Below, piece after piece: positions 56,501-64,000 of a stretch of 64,000 nt of DNA. The notes below the pieces were generated by a model. The model was not told the origin of the DNA. It worked only from the letters and a program-made list of their open reading frames with translations, and ran no database searches. This stretch comes from Mya arenaria (Eukaryota; Mollusca; Bivalvia; Myida; Myidae): positions 30,436,932 to 30,500,931 of the forward strand of contig NC_069132.1 in the NCBI RefSeq assembly GCF_026914265.1, in the 5' to 3' direction. How positions within the stretch are numbered: position 1 is the first letter of the stretch; each line of letters begins with the position of its first letter. The translations under genes and the position numbers were made by a program.

Positions 56501-59500
56501 TGGTGGTGGGGCCTTTTGAGAGGGAAAAATAGTGTCGTTTTGGCAAAAAGGGGAAAAATACTAGAACATTATTTATAATATGTTCAACTTGTTTTCAAAA
56601 ACTTTTATTCAACAAAACTATTGACATATTCATGAATGTCAATTTATTGCTACATTTGCTAAATGTAAATGGGGTCAATGCTCCTCTAAAAAAAAAATTA
56701 CTGGGGATTTTTAAGTAGGGAAAAATTACATTCTTTTTCAGTATGGGAATGGAGCCAAATGTCGGCCCCAAAAAGGGCAGAAAAAGCACTGAATGCCAAT
56801 ACACATTCAGACTAAATTTTGTCAGGTTTAGACAAAGGGTTCTAAACTCATTGATCAAACAACAAACTGGACGCCGCCCACCCAAACAGGTGAAACTATA
56901 ATACATATCGTTGTTTTTAAACAGGGGTATTAAAACATAAAAAATATGTGTACATTAAAGGTCCATAACAGTGACCAGTAATTGAGATATAATTGAAAAT
57001 GCCAAGTTGCCCTAAAACTTGAACTAAACTTTCAATCAAGAGCCATAATTTGTATTTAGGATAACATGGAGTTATGTAACCGCAACTGGTAATTGTATGA
57101 TGGCACAACAATTGTGTGAAGTATCAAGTGAACTGAATGAAGGGTATAGGAGTTATTAGTGAAAATCCCAAGTTGTCTCGAAACTTTAACCCGACATAAT
57201 GTGCCCTAAAATATTACGGTAACCTAAGTTCCCCTAGTCCATCAGGGGCCATAACTTGTAATGTATTAAGGGTGATATGGAGTCATGTAACCTCATTCCT
57301 GACTGGTAAATTTCTACTCGGTCCGACTAAAATTGTAAGGGGTTTGGTCTGTCTGACCGACAGTTTTTAACGCTCAGATGTAGTAAAATAATGCAGGTGT
57401 TATGTTCGTCAATTATGAAACACCACTTAAAAGTAAGATTATTTTTTGTGTTTTAAACGAAAACCAATCCTTAACTATACCGTATGTCTTATTGAGTAGA
57501 ATGTATGTGTAGCACTGCGTACAGCACTAGTCAAACATCACGCAAACATTTACCTCCCTTTGCAGTACATGTGTATTACCAAGTCACCAGGGTATATTGC
57601 ATGATGATTTTGAAAAACTTAAATATTAAACTTAACTTTTGCGATAAGCATTGGCAGGTTTTAAATGACATTTCCAAATTGTTGAAATTTTATTCCGACA
57701 AACCCAATGATCGACACTTTTTTGAACTTTCACAATGTTTGATTTCTGGAAATAAAACTGTCATTTTGTCATTTAATGAATACAAAATGAATTAATTAAT
57801 CACTCATTAATTAAAAATAAGAATGCAGACCCATACGATATTTAATATGTAAGTCAACATGAATTCTGGGACTGTTTTTCTTGTGTTTAAATCATTTATG
57901 ATTTATGATCAATTCCATCAATTGATTCTGAAGGGGTGCTTTTTAAATATGATAGCATTAATTACTTAATAATAGGGTTTTAGCCTGGTTTTTAAAAGGA
58001 CAGGGTGCTGCAGGACCATCGTCAGATATCCCCGATTCACACTTTAGCTATGCTTTGTTGTGTACCTTGGGTAATTTGGCAAGGAAAATCTCGTAAATCA
58101 TGAATAATTAATGAGGCAGTTTCATTGGTTCTGCAAAGTACCAGATGCTTTACGGTTGAAAAATATTCTGACGATTGCCTCAGTACAATAATATTTGGCA
58201 GTAGTCAAGACCACACAACCACAGAGGCTACTGATTCTGTATATAAACATCGAGTTTGTCGCGAGTAATTGCATGGATCAAAATGTTCTTGAAAAGGGGG
58301 TACATGTTTGCATACTAAAAGGTTATACATGTACACAATCCCATTTAGAGCATTTTACCACCTCAATCACCTACACAAATTGAAGAGTTAAAAGTTCAAA
58401 CTTTAAATAACAATGTTTTTTTTTACGGTTCTCGTGTTTGATAAAGGGTGGAATATGCATAACTTTGCTGCCATTTGTTTTCTTCTAATTTTTACTATCA
58501 CTTTTCTAAACACACCAATGCACCTGATTTGTTTACGTTTTAGTCACAGAAAACAAGATAAATTGTATAAGACCGCTTCACAAAGTGGGGTGGGTAATAT
58601 ACAGGAATCACTTACTTTCTCACGTCTGTCTCTATGACAGTCGGTCCAATCGTCCCATTTTCGACTCTATATCTTTTTCATTCCTGGTCTGATTTTTTTT
58701 GGTGGAAGTGACCACCATAACATTAGGATGTGTCGGCTCAAGACCTGTGTCCCTAACTTCATGGTCAAAGCATCTAACAGATTGGCTGTTTTGACTCTTA
58801 AAACAAGTTCTCAGAATCGGCTGATTTGGACATCATTACCCTTAATTCAGTCATATAAGATAATTCTAAATAGTGCAAATCTCAAATGTTTGGTAAAGCT
58901 GCCGAAAAGTTCATTTTTTTCAAAGCGTTAGTAAAGCTTTTAGCCATTTAGTATCAAACTAAAATATGAGAAATTGCGATCTAATCTCTTGTCAACAGTC
59001 TTAAATCACTGGTTTTAAGACTTTTACGCAAAAGTGGCCTCTCATAATTTTTTTAAAAAGTTGTCAAAACAATCAATTGTGTGGGAGTACAGCTTTAACT
59101 AAGTATATGTCCGTCAGTCCATCCCCTTTTGTCAAGTCTACATTTTTATGGCGGATTTGAAAAAACAAAATGTATGGCAAAAGTTACCAGTATTGGGAAG
59201 TGTTGCCCTTGAAACGAGTGAACCTTCCATGCCATGGTCACAGAAACTGCCTGAACTTGTTATGTTTTGCTATACAAGGCTTACTGATAATAGTATGTTT
59301 CTGGTCCATATCTTTGTCATACTTTCTTATTTTTTGCTTATCAGCCTTACTGGTGATAGCTTGTGTTCGGTCTAAATTTTTGTCATACAAGACTGAAGGT
59401 CAGATTTAAAATTATTTGACATTCCGACACTTTGGTGTGTGGGGATATTTATGACATTTAGGATAATAGTCATATTATAATTATTTAATAATCACACAAA

Positions 59501-62407
59501 AACAAAGCTTTTTTAACTGTTTATGTAATTATAATGCAATACAACAAAATGAATTCATCTATTAAATGTTCAAGTAAACTGAATCAAATGAAATTTTATG
59601 AAACATGTGGAAATAGCACACAACAAAGATTTCAATTATGATACTATTTTCCCACAAATTATGAACACAGTCTGTTGATTTAACACCAAAAAATCATATC
59701 GTCTTTCTGCTATCATCATTTCTTTACATTCACTATCTATAACCACAGTCATGGCCGCATCTCTGGGGTCATCTCTGAATCCATCCACCCAAGAAAGAGG
59801 TCCTGCAAAATATCATTCAAAACCACATTATTATCTTCAAATATTATAAACTTGAAAATACATACAAGAATACAATGTAAACATCATCAAATGCTACCTG
59901 AATGGGGAGAAACATTATTTTTAGAACTACTTGGAAGGGGTACTTCAACCCAAAAGCATTTGGTTGTGGGCCGACATTATACATTAAAAATTATTACTTT
60001 CCTAACTCTTTAGTGTGTATCCAAGAAAGAAATACACCTCTTTTCCTTTTGCTATTTAAAACTGTACTGCAACAGCAAGTTAAAGGCAGTGATACTCATT
60101 GGTGGAATAGGCCCTCAGACAGTTACATTTTCTGAGAAACGGAGATCAGAATAAATTTGATGTTTCTCCAGAAACAATTTATAGATTGACATGAAATGAA
60201 GAACAGTGTTTGTGTCATACTTGTTCCCAATTCCTGATTTGGTCCCTTCACACCATTTGAAATCCGATTTTAAGAGCTTTATGATAGAAAAACTTGGAAT
60301 TTTCACTAAAAAAAGTAATGCATTTCCAAATTTGAATCATTTAAAAATGCAAAAGTTATGAAAATTGAACTATTTTTAGCACAATTTGTAGATATACAAT
60401 CATTACCTTCAAAATGGTGATAAAATATAAACAAATATACCCAATAAAACACCGTTTTCTCTCTCCTCAGTATTCCCCCTTTTACATACTTAATCTGCTC
60501 TCACCCACGTAAAGAAAGAAAGGTCAACAAGGCCTCTTATAAACCATAAGAATCCTGTTTACTTATCTGATTTTAAAGCACCCAGAAGGCTTACTACAAA
60601 TCATGGTTCTTTAATTTGTATCTAGTCTCAAAAAGTGTCACAGTTGTTATTTCATTGAAAGACTTGAGGTACTTTAAAAAAAAAAAGAAAAAAAAAAGCT
60701 TAAACGCAGGAAGTCTGGTGGAGTATACCAGCCTCGAAATAAATATGCAAAAGCTCACCATGCTGTTAAGGAGTCTGATATTTTTCCTGGCCTCAGTTCA
60801 GCTGGTAATGTTGATTACACATGGCTTGAAATCCGGCCTGGTGCACCAGAGCTACGCCCTTGGCAGTACCTGCAAGATAAGGTTGTAAATCTGGGATATC
60901 GCATTTATAATTAAATTGAGAAAATTCTTATCCGTCATAAGTAGTGAACATGTTTGTACCTTATAGAACATCTTAAGTTTTTTGACGGAGACAAGGTTCG
61001 GACTGGGATCTAAACCTAGATTTTGATGCTGAAATTGTGAGTTTCGCCCAAATTAAGTATGAACTTATAGCGAGCGCATAGATATCTTGAAGCCCAGATT
61101 TATTGCTTACCTGAAGTTGGTAGTGGTTCAATTGAGAGCTTTGCTGTAAACTGCAGGGACCGTCCCCATGAGCTTTTTTGTCTGTGAGAGGAATGGTGAC
61201 TTAGGTGACTGGTGGTACCACTCTGCTTTCTGTCTACACACAACACAGTGTATCTGAAAATGACAGAATGGCCATGCACTGATGTAAGCTATGCTGGAAA
61301 TACGCCTCACTAAACAGGCAGTTTTAAATAGCAGTACTGACAACAATGCCGAAACATGTTTCTCTGTCATGGAGCTGTGCTGGTTCTGTGGCGTCAAAAC
61401 CACTGCCAACTGGGCAATTCACTCGAAATATCTCTCTCAAAAATAAAGAAACAACTTTTACTGGGTAGCCTTTGTCAATGAGTGCACACCCAGAGCATCT
61501 TGTTACTTGACAGTGGCCTCATAAAGATCTAAAACTAACAAAGTACAATCTTCCCGAAATTGTAAAAAATTTGCCTGGCAATGCTTTCCTGATTTAATTC
61601 ACAAAAATAACCATAATATATTTATATATTTAGTATAAATAAACACACTGAGTCTTGCCAAAAAATATTTCAACTCGGCAGCCATTTAGGTGTATTCCGT
61701 TTTTCAGTCTTCCAGTAGTTACACTAACAGCCGCCATTTTGACCCAAGCCGAAGCATATTGAGTGCTGACGATTTTGATTATGCCTTGTTGCAAACCAAG
61801 AACCAATCAAAACAGTTGTAATGAAATGCCGTTACGGATGCATCATATTTACTTGTTTATCCCCGGCAATCAATATAATGATTCTATATCGGAAATGGCT
61901 GACTTTTGCCGATGTTATGTGACGTCAAATATCAATGTGGGATCGACTAATTACCATTTAAATATTTTAACTTCATGTTTGAAAGATTGAACCAAATTCA
62001 AAGCTTTTGATGAATTAATTGATGCAGTTATTTTATGAAATGCTTATTTCAGTTTTCCTATATAAATAGCCTGAATTCCCTAATTTTGAATACTGGTATA
62101 AAAATACAAATTTATTGTATGACTTCAAACTTTGACTAATATAAAATGTGGAAATAGTCAAAGCTTACTACATTAAATTTATTTACCTGAAGTCTAGATA
62201 GTATGCAATCTTTGATAGACAGTGCTTGTCAAGGACAATGGCTGTGAGGGCTTTAAGGGTACTACAGTTGTTTTTTCTTGTTAAGCCATGGTTTATTTCT
62301 TTCCTCTGGATTCAGTGGCCCATGACTACACTCGTAATATCCATCCTGAATCGGGAGAAGTCACTCATGCTCATCGTCACATGATGTAGGAGAGCAGCCC
62401 AGATGAC
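53533..62407 (-). CDS. partial multi-exon gene of unknown function (five phase-compatible exons)
   Basis: In transcript order: 62407-62365 (tentative), 62261-62187, 61253-61111, 59802-59728, 53598-53533. Acceptors are CTTATTTTTAG, AACAACTGTAG, GTCATTTTCAG, GATATTTTGCAG, GTTTATTTCAG; donors GTGACT, GTAAAT, GTAAGC, GTAAAG, GTAAGT. Phases join without a stop. The joined frame includes TLKALTAIVLDKHCLSKIAY, LDFRYTVLCVDRKQSG, SLQFTAKLSIEPLPTSGPLS, WVDGFRDDPRDAAMTVVIDS and DVHNGPAHYDEDIGPGPHI. The exon at 59802 can alternatively read on to a stop at 59636-59638, giving a shorter C-terminus. Exon 62407 has a rival frame (VIWAALLHHVTMSM). Both gene ends are missing. I do not recognise the family; no membrane segment, and a histidine/serine-rich stretch (TTSHLSHHSSHRQ) suggests a linker. 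It could be part of a large intracellular protein. Confidence 0.45.
53817..53882 (-). pseudogene. tandem duplicate of the 66-bp exon, with a stop
   Basis: Same length and splice sites as 53533-53598, and about 90% identical; the flanking intron is also duplicated (copies 284 bp apart). This copy has TAA near its 3' end in the frame of the intact exon (after DIALGP), so its inclusion would end the protein. It may be skipped, or used as a poison exon. Confidence 0.6.
54571..54645 (+). mobile_element. tRNA-like segment (SINE head)
   Basis: A box TGGCGTAGTGG (54577-54587) and B box GGTTCGCACCC (54631-54641). Between them is a T-run that no functional tRNA would have. The downstream sequence is AT-rich. 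Best read as a decayed SINE head. Confidence 0.45.
54646..56030. other. intronic / no gene; one weak exon-like piece
   Basis: 54950-55220 is a decayed repeat related to 49620-50345. On the - strand 55403-55314 follows an acceptor (TTATTTGCCAG) and encodes VMKCNDSPKKMQQTEQMFHI then FQNTDCPTI and a stop, but its phase does not join the exon at 59728, so it is not included in the gene. Confidence 0.3.
56031..56100 (-). mobile_element. truncated end of the 36818-type repeat
   Basis: CAAGAGGGCCAAAATGGCCC then TGTATCGCTCACC matches, in reverse, the tail of the large repeat at 40670-40706. No array follows, so this is a solo end. Confidence 0.6.
56164..56256. repeat. 24-bp inverted repeat with 45-bp loop
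   Basis: GTAGGTGACCCGATATGGGA (56164 on) and its complement TCACATATCGGGTCACCTAC (to 56256) match at 23 of 24 positions. A second, smaller hairpin of the same sense lies at 56364-56395 (GGTGACCCAATAT / ATATGGGGTCACC). Probably the ends of a small TIR element. Confidence 0.7.
56400..58700. other. intronic / no gene seen
   Basis: AT-rich with short decayed repeat words (GCCATAATTTGTA, GCCATAACTTGTAAT, around 57050 and 57250). No supported exon. Confidence 0.4.
58762..59098. mobile_element. MITE copy 3
   Basis: Left end CAAAGCATCTAACAGATTGG, right end AATCAATTGTGTGGGAGTAC then AGC. Shares TCAGTCATATAAGATAATTC and GCTTTTAGCCATTTAG with 45441-45693. Confidence 0.55.
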
Positions 62408-62570
62408 CTAAAAATAAGAGCATCAATAAATGTCATATGTGAATTATTAATATTATAAATACTTATCAATATACAAACATATATTTTCAACTTAAATCAC
62501 AGTACTTTCATTAAACATTTCATGATAGAAATATAAGGCCTTATTTGATACTAGAACTCCGCGAGTCGGA

Positions 62571-63620
62571 TGTGTCGCCTGACGAATTATTTACTGTCGA
62601 CATTATAGCTGTTAGATTGGCATTTTATTCATTTATAGACAATGATGTTGCCATTTAACTGTCAAGTGTAGGTGGCATTTGAACCCTCAATCAGATATAC
62701 CTACGGAATAAGTTTCAGGTTGAAACCTCCTATAGTTTACGAGATATGCCACGGACAAAACCTAAGCAAGAAAATTAACAAAGGGCAATAACTCTAAAAA
62801 TATGGCAGCAAGAGTAACGGTTCTTGTGCACTGCACTTGCCCTCAATGAGATCTATCTAGCTATGAAGTTTCAAGTTGATACCTCTTATATTCTTCAAAA
62901 TATGCCCCGGACAAAACTTTAAGCATGAAAATTAACAAAGGGCAATAACTTTAAAACTAAGAAAGCAAGAGTTACTGTTATTGTGCACTGCACTTGCCCT
63001 CAATGAGATCTATCTAGCTATGAAGTTTCAAGTTGATACCTCTTATATTCTTCAAGATATGCCCCGGACAAAATTTTAAGCATGAAAATTAACAAAGGGC
63101 AATAACTTTAAAACTAAGAAAGCAAGAGTTACTGTTATTGTGCACTACACTTGCCCTCAATGAGATATATCTAGCTATGAAGTTTCAAGTTGATACCTCT
63201 TATATTCTTCAAGATATGCCCTGGACAAAACTTCAAGCATGAAAATTAACAAAGGGCAATAATTTTTAAACTAAGAAAGCAAGAGTTACTGTTATTGTGC
63301 ACTGCACTTGCCCTCCATGAGATCTATCTACATATTAAGTTTCAAGTTGATAACTCTTATATTCTACAAGATATGCCCCGGACAAAACTTTAAGCATGAA
63401 AATTAACAAAGGGCAATAATTTTAAAAATATGGAAGCAAGAGTTACTGTTATTGTGCACTGCACTTGCCCTCAATTAGATCTATCTACATATGAAGCTTC
63501 AAGTTGATACCACTAATAGTTTGGGAGATATACCCCGGACAAGCGAAAATGGGACGCGGACGCCGCCGCCGACACCACCGACAAAAGTAACCCCTATATG
63601 TCGTCTTTTCAGGCGACACA
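62571..63620 (+). mobile_element. TIR element with five ~157-bp tandem units
   Basis: Ends TGTGTCGCCTGACGA (62571) and TTTTCAGGCGACACA (to 63620) are inverted repeats. Units beginning AAGCATGAAAATTAACAAAG lie about 157 bp apart (62764, 62921, 63078, and two more). A GC-rich (GACGCCGCC)-type stretch lies at 63555-63580, again next to one end. Confidence 0.75.
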
Positions 63621-63839
63621 AAAAGGATATCAACCTATATTTTACCTTCTCGTTTATGATTTTTACAGCTGCATTCTCACCTATTGACTGTGTAGGCAAC
63701 TTTTTTTAATTTATGTGTTGTAATTCATTAGCCAATTTTTAAGTTTCTATCTGGAAACCAACGATATAAGTCTGCAGTTATTCATATTTACATTCGAAAA
63801 TTGATGTTTTATGGCTACAATTTTTTTTGCAATTTTCCA

Positions 63840-63962
63840 TGTAATTGAGATTTGTTTCATATGAAACAAATGAAGGCATTGATGTCAAAAACAGCTGATC
63901 CTGGGGAAAAATAAATTAAAATAAAAGTCAAAATTGTCAATCTGTTTGAGTGCAGGTTTAAG
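63840..63962. mobile_element. MITE copy 4 (one end)
   Basis: AAATTGTCAATCTGTTTGAG then TGCAGG corresponds to the right end of the 45441-type MITE. The left end was not found. Confidence 0.4.
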
Positions 63963-64000
63963 CTGTTTTAAAAATGTGTTCTACCTAAATGAGTTTAGAC

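Overview
The window looks like a bivalve mollusc nuclear genome. It is AT-rich, its genes are split by canonical GT/AG introns, and the space between exons is packed with interspersed elements that start or end in TTATGCCCCC-type termini, carry short (GTCGG)n or (CCGT)n stretches, and contain tandem blocks of about 145-190 bp. No bacterial, viral or LTR-type genes were seen. I cannot name the species.

Three host genes on the + strand can be reconstructed with every splice phase consistent. (1) A SETD3-like actin-histidine methyltransferase, 12 coding exons, 1712-13452, 502 aa. (2) An IBA57-like mitochondrial Fe-S assembly protein, 7 exons, 20074-23735, 318 aa. (3) A short four-exon gene, 32319-35956, 189 aa, joining a signal peptide and a sushi/CCP-like module to an IFI6/IFI27 (ISG12) domain. 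On the - strand a chain of phase-compatible exons (62407 down to 53533) marks part of a gene I do not recognise, with one exon duplicated in tandem. There is also a class A GPCR fragment with stops (about 16190-16440), a degraded C2H2 zinc-finger sequence (28647-29404) and a possible lone first exon beginning MGSCLG (18602 down).

Mobile DNA fills most of the rest. An almost complete LINE with an open 1,172-codon EN-RT frame lies at 41328-45410. A truncated LINE (24201-25868) sits inside a SINE, and another SINE (1260-1550) has a perfect 13-bp target duplication. There are three hairpin or short-TIR insertions with readable target duplications (31701-31926, 32673-33013, 39003-39143). A long-TIR element of about 3.1 kb (27690-30835) encloses the zinc-finger remnant. 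At least six further elements carry internal tandem arrays.

The most unusual structure is inside SETD3. The 3' 55 nt of exon 7, which encode the SET-domain Asn-His motif, together with the splice donor and 18 nt of intron, have been amplified into a 73-bp minisatellite of about 36 copies (7316-9966). The intron therefore holds dozens of copies of its own exon end and 5' splice site.
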